The translations under genes and the position numbers were made by a program. From contig CM047425.1 in the NCBI GenBank assembly GCA_026168455.1, forward strand, positions 99,265,580 through 99,329,579: a DNA stretch of 64,000 nt, in the 5' to 3' direction. Below are positions 13,112-24,469 of this stretch, one piece after another. Within the stretch, counting starts at the first letter, position 1; the number at the start of each line of letters is the position of its first letter. Under the pieces are notes generated by a model. It did no database searches, had not been told where the DNA came from, and worked only from the letters and a program-made list of their open reading frames with translations. Source of the DNA: Theocolax elegans. Lineage: Eukaryota > Arthropoda > Insecta > Hymenoptera > Cerocephalidae.

Positions 13112-13947
13112 TCGATGTTCTTACTTCCACACCGGGAAATATGTAATGCATCTTCTGGTGCATTGCTTTGGTTTTTCGAATCGACAAGCGCGCTCATGTA
13201 AATTTTCTACTCGTTCTCTAATTTCGTATACGGTATCCGTTATTACACCTCGCTGAATGGAACAGATGTATGTACGAAGGTATCTAACCTACGATTACGA
13301 GTGTGCCTTTTAAAAATGACATTCTAATTCGCATGCTTTAAGAAAACAATTTTGTGCAAAACATTCGACTTGGATGTTTATTAAGCCATTCATTTATGTA
13401 AAGTCGACGGTAACTGATGCATAATTAAAAATTTAACGAGCATACTTCAAAAATATCTGAAGTAATCCATTACTTTATATCTTTCAAAAATTCAAGCGTA
13501 ATATTTCTTAAATAAAACAAGTTTCTTGATACTCATTAAAAACTTTAAACTTCATCTTGAAATTGGACTTCAGTTCCTTGACCATCTATCTTCAAAAACA
13601 AGGTACAAATAAATAATAAAAAAAAAAGAACGTATAAAATTAATGTTAAATTATATTACAAAGTAAAAAGTATATAAATCTAGATAACGATTGAATGATG
13701 AAACGTGAACTCAAAATCGAATGATTTATCAAGGTTCTACGGTAAGGTAGGAAATATTTAAACGCAATTATAAAAAAATATTGCATCGCCGTGCGACGTA
13801 TGCAAAATTTCACGACAAGGAAGAGAGGAGAGGCAAAGGTATATAACAACAGCCGACGAAGTTGGGTGAAAAAAAGGAAGGTATAGAAAAAAGGAGAGAG
13901 GTTCGAAGCGAAAGAAGTACGAAGAAGAGAGATGAGATTGAGTGAGG

Positions 13948-13949
<2 letters not shown>

Positions 13950-13985
<36 letters not shown>

Positions 13986-14003
13986 GGGAGGGAGGGAGGG
14001 AGA
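13950..14003 (+). repeat. (GA)n followed by (GGGA)n
   Basis: About 16 GA units, then GGTAGGGAGGGAGGGAGGGA. The GGG runs could form a G-quadruplex on the plus strand. Confidence 0.9.
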
Positions 14004-14398
14004 CGAGAAGCTAAGATAGAAGCCCAGGAGTAAACCGAGGACCGATCGTATCTCTCCGAAGAACGCGCTAACGGGATCTATCCAAGTATCCCGAGTCGTG
14101 ATTCTCGCGAGTGAGCGAGCGACCGAACGAGCAGAGCCAACCGATCCTATATACACATACAAAGGGCTGGATTAAAGTATGCGTAGGAACCAAACAGACG
14201 GGATATATACGAAAAACCCAAGAGAGATCCGATGTCCAGTTTTCGTCTCGTACATCGGGCGTAACAAGACGTACGCGTCCCTCGTTCCGAAAAAGACACG
14301 CCGCGAATTATCGACGCGGCGCATCTTTGCCAGTTCATTATTCGCCCAACCGAATTTCGGGGAGAGAGGGCTTTCTCTCTTGTCTTCTCTCCCTCGCG

Positions 14399-14426
14399 CC
14401 CCCCCCCTCCCTCCCCCCCCCCCCCC
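14399..14426 (-). repeat. Poly-C stretch; G-quadruplex potential on minus strand
   Basis: C9, then TCCCTCC-like spacing, and an uninterrupted C14 (14413-14426). The complementary strand satisfies the four-G-run pattern with short loops. Frames crossing it encode Pro/Gly runs and are not genes. Confidence 0.85.
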
Positions 14427-15171
14427 GTCACTCCCTCTCGCTTTCTCGCTCGCTCTGGTGTGCATATTTCGGAAATAACCTCGCGAGCGTACCTCGTTAA
14501 CCGCGACGCTTTAAAGATTAGATCCCGATGGAAACGCCGAGGAGCGCGCACCTCTCCAACGGAGAGGGCTACTGTTTTATTTACCTCCGCGGAATCACCG
14601 AAATGCCAATTAACCCGGACGTCACATCCGTACGTTTTACCTCCCACGATTTATGGCTGACGTATGCACCGGATAACGCGAAATGGGACTCGATGTGTGA
14701 CTTATAACGACGATACCTTCGTTCCATTTTTTTTTTTCGTTCCTTTTTCTTTTCGACTGTTCTCATTTTCGGCTGAAATATATAGAGTTTTGCCCGGTCT
14801 TTATTTATAGCGCATTGTTCGTACATTTGTGTTTCGATCTTATTAGTAAAAGCATATTTTACTACATTTATGTAGGAACGATCAGATTATAAAGAGTGTT
14901 TATAAAAATATTCCCACATTCGCAAACTTTTGCAACTGCAAATTACAAAATTAATATAAAAAAAAATAAGAATGAATGCATTTCAACCTTGGAAGACTAT
15001 GCCATTTCTCTTACTCTTAAATCTAAAAACTTCGACATAACCATTGTTGAAAAGATAATGGAATACGTTCGCAGTTAGAGTAACCGCGACTGAAAGTTAC
15101 ACAAAATTCAACCACTCGAAATGATTCGAAACAATTATGTCCGCCTTCGTCTCGAAACAACTTATACCTAT

Positions 15172-15192
15172 ATATATATTATATATATATGT
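15172..15192. repeat. (TA)n microsatellite
   Basis: TATATATATTATATATATAT run with one phase slip; a second short AT run lies at about 15299-15316. Confidence 0.85.
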
Positions 15193-15560
15193 AATCTCCA
15201 AGCAAGTACTTGCGTAGAGTACAAAAAGGAAATGGAGTACGTCGTATATAGATATAGAAGCTGTAGCGAAAAGTGACATGTTTTCTGCGTGTATTCTCAT
15301 ATATATATATATATACATTCGTACGAAGAAACTTAGCGTTCGAGACCGCGGGTCTCACGGAGTGTATAGCGTTACCCGGAGTTAATAAAGCCAGAGGTCG
15401 AGAAGAGCGCGGTTTTGCTTGCGCGTCTCGACTTTATACGCCGCCAGTCTCATCTGCGGACACTCGACCACAGACCACCTCCTCCGACCGCAGACGCACC
15501 GCTTCTTGGACCCCGAACCCCGGCAAATTATTTTCAACCTCTCGCACCGGAGAGAAGAAG

Positions 15561-15591
15561 TAGGAGGTGGAGGAGGAGGAGGAGGAGGAGG
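15561..15591 (+). repeat. (GGA)n trinucleotide repeat
   Basis: About nine GGA units. It gives the poly-Gly and poly-Pro runs in overlapping frames. Confidence 0.9.
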
Positions 15592-15901
15592 CCTCATTTC
15601 GGACTTAGATCTTCCCTTTCTCGAACTTTTTCTTTTTTTTTTATATATCTTACCAGTACAAATTACAGGGGTTCCTTATCGCGATGCGTCGCCTCTACGA
15701 GAATTTCTAGTTAAAAAATAAATACAGGAGATCCGCATAATTGTTCCTCCGTATATACTCTTATACCTATAGCTACTGTGCGTAATTTCTTACGTACACT
15801 ATTAACCGTTTAGTTTTTGCATTAAAATATTTGAACCAATCAAAAGGTTCAAAATTTTTTTAACGGGCTGTCGGACCCAAGTTACACGGATCTATACCTT
15901 T

Positions 15902-15920
15902 CAACATAAAAATTATGTTG
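15902..15920. repeat. Small hairpin
   Basis: CAACATAA, three A residues, then TTATGTTG form an 8-bp perfect inverted repeat at the left edge of the possible duplicated block. Confidence 0.45.
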
Positions 15921-16260
15921 GAACTATCGATTTAAAAGTCTAAAAAAATTCATGTTGGTAGTTTACAACAAAAGCGAGGGCACCACGTTTTGATTTTTTA
16001 GGAAAAAATAAAGTTGTTAATAATAATTGAATAAACAATTTTCGGTCAGTAATTATTGGTCTAAAAAGGCATGAATTTTCAACGCAAAATTCAGGATTAA
16101 ATTACAAATTTAAAAATCTGAAAAAATTTTAGTATACTGTTTAAAACATGCCTAAGGGTATGGCTATTAAGATTTATTCAAAAAATTATATTCTTTTGTT
16201 TATAAAAAAATATTAAAAATTACTATTTTCTGAGTCCGACATCTTTTTAATGCCAAAAAA
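15921..16260 (+). repeat. Possible diverged direct duplication, about 175-bp period
   Basis: ATTTAAAAGTCTAAAAAAAT at about 15929 and ATTTAAAAATCTGAAAAAAT at about 16107 begin two segments that stay loosely alignable for 60-70 bases (GTTTA, then A/G-rich AAGGGCA-like words, then GATTTTTTA). The block is very AT-rich. A short inverted echo (CTGTCGGAC near 15869, GTCCGACAT near 16234) sits around it. This may be an old satellite-like or transposon remnant, or AT-rich chance similarity. Confidence 0.25.
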
Positions 16261-18980
16261 TACAATTTCTTTTTTATTGCAAAAAACAAAATTAAAGACA
16301 AATTAGTACAATTGAAAGTTATATATTGTTATTGTATGTGTTCAAAATTCTTCCATAAATATCTTTATTTCAAAGTGACAAATTTTTAACTTTTAACTAT
16401 TATAACCGTAAAGCTCGAGTAACACTTACCGCTACAATTTGACGACAAATTTTTATAGCTCAAAATTACTAATCGCACCCTTCCGAGTATGAAATCGGTC
16501 TATGAATATACATACACGGTAGTATTAGTGATTTACATTGGAGTCGCACGCGGCTCGTATTTTACGCGGGGTCCGCGTGTACAGCATGCCGCACTAGCTT
16601 TATTGTCCACGTCTCTCGCTTATATACACGTCTTTTCATTTTCCTATGTTTCTACTGGAAATAATAATCAGAATATCGTTTGGTCAATCTTTCATGGTCG
16701 TAAATCCGGTGCTTGGTAATAAAATTATAGAATAAACGCATATAAAACCTTCTTTAATAAAAGATAATGCAGTATAAGTTTAGTTTCATATAAATAATGA
16801 TTAATTTTATTTCTCCGGTAGTTTTTATAACGGTTTTATTTATTTTTATTTCGATGCCTTATCAATCGTAATAAAATGTGTCAATCTATTTATTTTTTAC
16901 TTGCAAATGTAAATGTAGGAAATTATTTGAATTGTGTAAGCTTTCGATACTTTAAAAGTACCATAAATTATTATGTTTTTTAAATGCAATACTATGAAAT
17001 AACAAACAAAAGAGTACAACTTAAATAGTATCTTAATTGACATAATAAAATAACTCAATCATTTGTCTCAGAAAAAAGAATTGTTACAAAAATTGATTTA
17101 TATACGATTTCACTCAACCTTTCCAATAGATACCTATATATTCACAATCAATCATGTAGTCTTAATTATTTGTACAATGGATTAAAGATAATATAAGTAA
17201 TTAAACTACATGAAATGCATGCTACTTAATATTTGTACAATCTCACCTGGACGCGATATCTTGTAATTGAATTTTTTGCCTCTCTCGATAAATAGAAAAT
17301 CCGAACTATCGTTTCACAATATTATACCGAACGTAAATGTCTAGTACTCGATATAAAAAAAGTAAAGATATAAAAAAAATAGATACTGTTCAGCAGCAAT
17401 TTCTCGAGCATATATAGGTAGTACAAAAGGATTGAAAAAAGAATCATTTCTTCATAGACCAAAAAAAAAGTAGGATACTTAGCAAATACTTTGGTTATTG
17501 AAGATAATCCGATAACACGAAGTTAGAAATTGCAAGGTTCTGTCGCGTGCAACGTGGAGACGAAAGTGATCAGTAGCGCGTAACCAGTGCACTTGCATAC
17601 AGAGACCGAGAGAGAACTTGGTTTACGCAAGTTTTCTGCTAATCAAGAATCTGATCTGGCAGCCCGTTAAATGCTTCGTTACACGCTGGGAGCGCGACCG
17701 TTTCGATGTATCATGGAAAATTTCGTGTTACGCTTGGATACAGTGTTTCGTGAGTTGGGATTACGAGATCGTCACCTTTTCGGATATAATCGCTGACGAG
17801 TTTATATACTACAGATCGAACGATTGATTTTGATTTAGACATGCTCGTGATTCATAAATATTTACGTTCTTTACGCGGACAACTTTGGCTTTCAAGTTTG
17901 CGAAAAGAGAAATTCATTTACGATTAAGATGTGAATTTAAAGTACTTTTTATAATATTTTTTGATGATTAACAATATTGGTAAATTTGTTTCGTACGTTA
18001 TGCACACAGCAATTTATATTTTCTAATTAGCGGTATATGGTTATAACTCGTTTATCTCGACTACCGTTATTCAATTAATCATTTAATTATTAAATACTAA
18101 TTTACTTTCGAGTAACCAATATCTTAAAATTTAAATGCAAAGAGTAAACAAATTTTGCACAAAATGTTCAAGAACGTATTTTACACCTGAGGATTATGAA
18201 ATTTAATAAGGCTTAGAAAGGTATGTTTTAATACCTTGTCATAAATCTAAAGATTCACTATGATCCTCGGACAAATGTGTATACATTAGCCATTCTCATA
18301 TATACCTACTGCTAACTCTTTTCTTACTAACTTTTTTTTCATCGTGATCGCAAAATTTGTTTGCATGTTATTGCAACAAATGATCGATCAAACATGATGA
18401 ATGCTACTATAGAATTATTTTTAAATGTTGAATAATAAAGTCAGTAAACGCTACAAATTTTTAATCGTCAATGAACATAATTATATTATTGATTTTAATT
18501 TGTATTTATCGAATTACCAAAATGACAAATAATGAAGAATAAAAATCATTCGCCGGCGCTAGAGCAAATAGAAGTTTGAATAATCAAAAATCGATTTATA
18601 TATCTTATACCGTAAGTCTTGTAATATTCTTTGTTCACCTCTCGCGAATTGCTATTAAATGAAGGCTATTAGCCAAGCAACACGTGCGCCAATATTTTTT
18701 CGTGCTTTGATACCAACGACATTTATTTGCCGTTAAAGAGGATTTATAGTTGTCTCACGTTCACTCCGTACGTTTTTCCACTCGTGGTGCGTACACGTAC
18801 ACACATACGGTACACATACATATACATATACATATGTATAAACAAACGTACAAGTTCCTCTCAGTGGATCCCCCGCTAAATCTTGGTATATACCTATATC
18901 ACCCCCACCATTTTTCCTTAACGTAAATTTGTAAGTCGGGGCCCGCCTCGTCATATCCGCGCTCCTCCCCCTCGTTCGCA
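16261..18980. other. Mostly AT-rich non-coding
   Basis: Apart from the lone minus donor at 17241 and a 69-codon plus frame at 17618-17827 of no recognisable type, nothing is supported. Confidence 0.55.
17241..17281 (-). other. Isolated strong minus-strand splice donor, possible microexon
   Basis: The minus strand reads GCGTCCAG followed by GTGAGATTG, with the junction between 17247 and 17246, which is a good 5' splice site. Unlike the three composite sites, no pyrimidine tract lies directly before it. The nearest plausible acceptor is TTTCTATTTATCGAGAG, about 35 bases upstream in minus sense, which would bound a very short exon (about 17247-17281). That segment has open frames, for example AKNSITRYRVQ, but it is too short to assign. 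It may be a chance donor. Confidence 0.15.
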
Positions 18981-18987
18981 CGGAACT

Positions 18988-18998
18988 GCCATAAATTA
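18988..18998 (+). promoter_or_regulatory. Recurrent 11-mer GCCATAAATTA, copy 1
   Basis: Exact copy of the word also at 44589 and 57534. It resembles a Caudal/Abd-B type homeodomain site. It lies just left of a C-rich G-quadruplex-prone stretch. Confidence 0.25.
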
Positions 18999-19006
18999 AC
19001 CAGCCT

Positions 19007-19051
19007 CCCCACCTTCCCCCCTCCCTCCCTCTTTCACAACCCCCCCCCCCC
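19007..19051 (-). repeat. C-rich stretch; G-quadruplex potential on minus strand
   Basis: C4, C6, C3 and C3 runs with short loops (19007-19029) meet the canonical quadruplex pattern on the complement. A C12 run follows at 19040-19051. Confidence 0.8.
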
Positions 19052-20044
19052 TTTCCCGGCACTTTTAGATTTTTGCAAATATTAATTGAATGAAAGTTGC
19101 CTACCCGACACCTTTACCATACACGAGCATCACTTTGCGCGCTTGACTCATTCGTGCGTATTCGCTTCTAAAAAACCACCATCTGAACTTCCGAGATTGA
19201 CCGACCAACCGTGTGTTGGCCTTCGGCAGCAGTTAAACCACCTACGCGAAACCAGCACTTGCTTGGTTATTTGTCGCTTGTATAACCTATATGTATCTAT
19301 AGAGGAATTTACATTTCTTTTATATTATGGATATACGTAGAGATACACGCAACGAAACATTCCCGTAAAGTATGTTTTACTCGCGGTAAATCATAGCAAT
19401 CAGCCCGTTACTCGACTATTGTTGAGATAAGTAAATTTTAATTTATCTCATCATATATAGCTAATTCGAATTGTTGGATCGGTGTTAGGAAATTGTCTGT
19501 TACTTTATATATATATATGCGTGTGCTGACCAATATGAGTTGTACATAGGTGAATGATTTAAATTCGCGGTGTTGAATAATGTTATAGAGATTGCGCGTG
19601 TGGAAGAAAATGTTGCAATTGTAAAAGTATTTTTACGATTAAGAATATGCTACTATTGAACATAGCAACAAGAGAAAATAAATGTGAGAGATAATAAAAT
19701 TTGGTGTAATAATAATCGAAAACAAATAAATCGAAGGATAATGAGGAGCCTACCCGCATAATAACTCGAACACTGTAATAAAAGGGATCGGTATAATATG
19801 GTATACGGATTGATATTGTTCACGCAATAGTCGGGTCAAGTATACACGTTACCGCTAACTCCTCGTAACTGACGCGTTTAGTAGACCACACAAAAGGATA
19901 AGCGAAAAAGCCGCTCGTAAGTATATTATAAATCACGAGACGCGCACGCATCATTTTTGATTTTCTATCGCAGTTACGTACCTGTGGGTTTTCCATAAGC
20001 GCAAGAAGAGAGGACAAACCGAATGACATTCATAGCCAGGCGAA

Positions 20045-20087
20045 GTGTATGCATACGCGCGCGCGCTCGTGTGTATGTGTGTGTGTA
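20045..20087. repeat. Alternating purine-pyrimidine run (Z-DNA-prone)
   Basis: TGTATGCATACGCGCGCGCG is nearly perfect alternation, followed by a TG repeat. Confidence 0.75.
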
Positions 20088-21149
20088 ATATGCACTCGCG
20101 CGAACGAGGTAGGAAACGGAGTGAGAAACCAAGAATGAAAAATAGCCAAAGGAAGGAAGCGCCGGGGGTCTTAAACTCCCTGTGGTGCAGGTATCGCTGT
20201 TACGTGAATTTTTCACGAGCAATAACGCGTGTAACGCCTAGGCACGAAAGAAGAAGGAATCTTACGGACACAACCGGACGATTGATCGATCGCGTAACAT
20301 TCGATTTTACCTGTAAGAGGGTACCAGAAGTTACATACCTATATGCATTCGTATAACTACAGACTAACTATTTCCAAGCCGCGTTCCTTTCGTGATTATA
20401 CAAATTTGTTTATTAACCTGCGATCAATTTCTGCGCAGCCGCTATCTTCTTGTATGCCTCCATATGTACGTCCATATACCTCTATACATATGTACATATA
20501 CGTACATACATATACGCCTATATGAATGAGAGAAAGAGGGTTTCTGTTTTCATTGCAACGGGGGAATTTATTTTATTGCGAAAACGCGGCTTTTAACTTT
20601 AATTAAATTGACCGCGAAATAACTGAAATTTACCCGTTAACCCTGACTTACCTCTTTAATTTTACACATTTTTAATGATTTTTCATTTTATTTATTAGAG
20701 AAGATTATTTATTTATTATAAGGTAGTTCTACGATGCCGCTTCTTTACGGATTGTCCTATATGATTAAACGTTAGATTTCTGGTTAAATTAATGGCCGAA
20801 CTTTCTATATTTTTATAATGTGCGGTTGAGATAATATTTTTTAACAATTTGATTAAAATTATTACAAATTAACATCTATTTGAAAACTTTACGGTGCTTA
20901 CTTTTTTTTGTCCGTATCAACTACTGTAATAAAAACACATCCACTTTAGTATTCATTGAAGCTACATTTGCCATTTATACGCGAATATCGCAATTTCCTA
21001 ATTATCGATCAAATTGCCATAAACAGTCAAGCTCCCTCGTGCATATACATATGTATACATATAAACGCGTATGTAATGAATCCTTATAAAGTAGAAGTTT
21101 TTACATACGGAAAAGTAAAATAAAAAATAGACCATTGCGATGCTAATGC

Positions 21150-21184
21150 GACGACGAAGACGAGGACGAGGACGACGACGAGGA
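21150..21184 (+). repeat. (GAC/GAG)n trinucleotide repeat
   Basis: CGACGACGAAGACGAGGACG continuing to 21184, an impure GAN repeat. Confidence 0.85.
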
Positions 21185-21420
21185 TCGTTTACCTCGATTT
21201 TCTATTTGAAAATGATGCGCAGACCATATACGCAAGAGTAGCTAAGTAAGAAAAGTTGATTGGCATCCGGATACCTACTGCAGCGCAAAAGCGGTGGGGG
21301 ATCTTATTTAGATCCATATTAAGAGGCGATCGCAAGGAAGGGGAGGATCGACCCCTTCACGGCTGGAGAATCACCGAGGCTAATCCTTCGGCTTATCGGT
21401 CGTCAGTTGAGCAAAAGTAA

Positions 21421-21450
21421 AAAGAGAGAATAGAGAGAGAGAGAGAGAGG
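21421..21450 (+). repeat. (GA)n microsatellite
   Basis: GA run with one TA interruption. It follows a GC-richer block (21290-21410) containing inverted words such as GGATCGACCCC and CCGAGGCTAATCC. Confidence 0.85.
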
Positions 21451-21930
21451 ACTCGAGCGACGATACTATGCCGTCCAAGCTGGTTCCGCGTCATTGCACC
21501 GCTTTTTATATCGGTTGGTTTTGTGTAAACACGATCTTGCTCTAATTAAAGCAAATCAAAACATAGTCAAACTCGTTCGGTTCGCCCACGTATACAATAC
21601 TATTCGCTAGTATTCCCAGCTTATACATGATGGATACGTAGTATCCATTTTCAGTTTTCACGTGCGTGAATAAGATCCCATATACTAATTGCATCATCGT
21701 GTACCACGTGTGTGCGTGTACCGTACGAGTGTGTGCGTGTATGTGCACGTCAGTTTTCCATGTGCACCTGCGGCTTTGTCTCGAGTTTTCGTTTTAATTA
21801 GCCGTGTAATTGCACCGTGCGATTTACGAACGATTATTATATACATACTTCGAGGCGCGAAAGGGGATATTGATTTATGGATAAGAATTTTGTTAACGAT
21901 TTCACTCTGGAAATCTATACTTAATTGTGG

Positions 21931-21952
21931 ACACACACACACACACACACAC
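21931..21952 (+). repeat. (CA)n microsatellite
   Basis: Eleven AC units, then ACACGTACGTGT, a perfect palindrome. Confidence 0.9.
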
Positions 21953-24426
21953 GTACACACGTACGTGTATATATACGTTTTTTAACGCAGTTTCTGCGAG
22001 TGATCCGCCGATTGATTAATTGTCGTGAATTACAGGATGCATGATAAGTTATTCGCAAGAAATTATGATCCATAAAAACGTTATGTAAGTGGGACAAAGA
22101 ACATATGGAAAACAGGTCAATAACTCAACGTGGTGTATGATTTTTTTCAGAAAAGCAATTGGAGGTAATAAAAGCCAGGATATAAGGTTTATTTTTTATT
22201 CAATCGAAGATAAAGTTGTGTCGGTGATCGTAAATAACTTTTCAATTTTTTATTAATAATGATTAAATGTAATCGTGTAATTTACAAAACAAAGTATATT
22301 AATATAATATAATTTAATTAATATTGCCATTATTGCGAATGATTAAATACATTCGAAAATTTTATTCTAGTGAAAACTATTTTAATTTGAAACTGTTTCT
22401 ATACCTCGAGTTGCTTAATTATTTACTTATCGTTAATACTGTTATAGTTTAGAAATATAGTTTGTTTTATAAATAGTAATCACAAAATATCGATAAATTA
22501 ATTCGAACGATGAAGTTATTTAGAAAAATTTATCGAAGAATTAATGATAGACGTGAAAGTATATGGTATCAACATTCTATATAATAATCTACATTTAGAT
22601 TGAATCGAATGAATTTGATTAATATGTAGTAAAAATATTTATAAAAATAAGTTAACTACACAAATAATAACACAATTTTGGCAAATTAAGGAACTAGATA
22701 AAAATAATGAAAAAAAAATAAAGTTATAAGTAAAAAGTAGATGTATACACTAGCTGTTTTGTTAGTTGTAAAACACACGCATACATACGCACATAGTTAG
22801 GCTCACAAAACATATCTCTCTTGAGTGAAAACGTCTCGACAATAGTGTTTCACCCGTCGATACCCTTAGCGCGAGTTTCGCGCAATTATCGATACCATCG
22901 GGGAATAGGACGCGCGACAGTCAGGTTCTATCGGTTGGCAAAATCACGACACGCGCTCTCGACACGTCCCTATACGTTTACCCAGTGTGATCTGCTGTCC
23001 AATTTTAAATACGCAGCCCTACCTGTTCGGCCTAATATATATACCTCGTTATAACCGACTAAAATCTGTTTCTAATGTTACTTTCGAAGGAACCACGTAG
23101 ATTTTTTGCTAAACGAGTTTTCGATAGGTTAAGGACCGGTTTCTACATTTGTAGAGGTATATATATATAACTCTCGCTGACACGGTTTGTTTATTCCGAT
23201 GTATATAACCAAGGGATTTTCACTTCTGACAACCTGACTAAGACTGATCGCGCCTCGAGGCATATACACCGAGCGATATCGTATATTGTGGGAGATGGTA
23301 TGAGCCGATATTATGTCACGAGACGCGCGGTTTTGATTTCAAACTCGATTCACCGACATTAAACGGATGTGCGGAGGCTTCGGATGTGTTTATACTAAAT
23401 ATCCAATGGGTTCTCTTGTATAAATGTATAATATATATATAGTGGGAAGGAAATAATTGAGTGTGATATAGAGAGAGTAAGTGGATAGCTTCATCCATAT
23501 GTGCTTGAATTCAATCTTTAATTTATGGGGATCGTTATTTTGATGGATTTCAGATTACTCGTACCTATAAGAAATATATTTTATACTTTATTTTCTCTCT
23601 ATATCAAATTTGAATATTACGCCTGACTTTTTTATCCCTGCGTTCGATACATGTTCCCAGTAAAATTGTCAAATGTGAAACTATAAATGCAGTTGCACAT
23701 AATCTCCAACAGAGTGTAACTGACATTTTATAATGATATAATAATTCATCATGATTATGTAAATAAATACATTTAGTAAAAATAAATTTCCAGCTACATT
23801 AAAAAAAAAGAAGAAGAAGAAATTATACCTCATTGATTTATTGTAAAAAGAAATAAAGGAAGTGAGGAATAGCAGCAAAAGGAAAATAAATGTAATGGTA
23901 TAAAATAGAATTCTGAATACGATTAGAACGTCAGTCAGTGAGGCGTACAAACCGCAACAATCCGTCGTATCTTTGCACCCGGCACTTATATGCATTACAA
24001 GAATCCATTATTTTTTTCTTCGCTCGCGAGTTAGCTTCTGTACGGTGCGCTGCACAATATATATAATATGTGCAGCCGGTTGGCGTGCAACAGAGTGACG
24101 CGTTTTTAAGGTCGAGAGCCCCGGGGTGCATCGGTTGCGCGCACGAAAATCGTCGAAATTGCAGGGTCCCGCGCGTATGTGCCCCATAGACTTAGAGATG
24201 CGACGTACTCTCGCCCGAAGCTAATATATTTTTTTTTATTTATCTCCCTCTCTCTTTTCATCGTTGCATAGTCGCTAAACCGGAATGCAGATAACTGCGC
24301 GAGCGGAGCGTCTCGTCAATTACTTTCGTTTCTACTATTTTTCCTATTTTTCCAGCGGACGTTGCACGAGTCTCTGTGCCAATTTTATCGGTTTCGCAGC
24401 CAGCCAAAGAAAAACTCCGCGGGTAG

Positions 24427-24429
<3 letters not shown>

Positions 24430-24465
<36 letters not shown>
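24430..24465 (+). repeat. (GA)n microsatellite
   Basis: About 17 uninterrupted GA units. Confidence 0.92.

Positions 24466-24469
<4 letters not shown>

Larger units (their letters stand above)
14440..15890. other. Mixed non-coding sequence
   Basis: Higher-complexity DNA at 14460-14700 and 15330-15560, with TA and GGA repeats between. Overlapping open frames on both strands come from CpG-rich composition and repeats. Confidence 0.55.
19060..24425. other. Non-coding with scattered repeats
   Basis: Mixed sequence to 20550, AT-rich to 21100, a GC-richer block at 21290-21410, then AT-rich at 22020-22790 and again at 23500-23900. A minus-strand GAG-GTAAGTC donor at about 20649 has only a stop-rich AT exon behind it. 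Confidence 0.55.

Noticed and set aside
14147..14647. 166-codon minus ORF with Gly/Arg runs
   Set aside because: It runs through the poly-C/G stretch and CpG-rich DNA; overlapping frames on both strands are equally open.
20300..20335. Minus-strand CTTACAG-GTAAAA as a composite site
   Set aside because: Fair acceptor but weak donor.
20640..20660. Minus-strand consensus donor GAG-GTAAGTC
   Set aside because: The sequence upstream in minus sense has stops in every frame and no pyrimidine tract, so neither an exon nor a composite site is supported.
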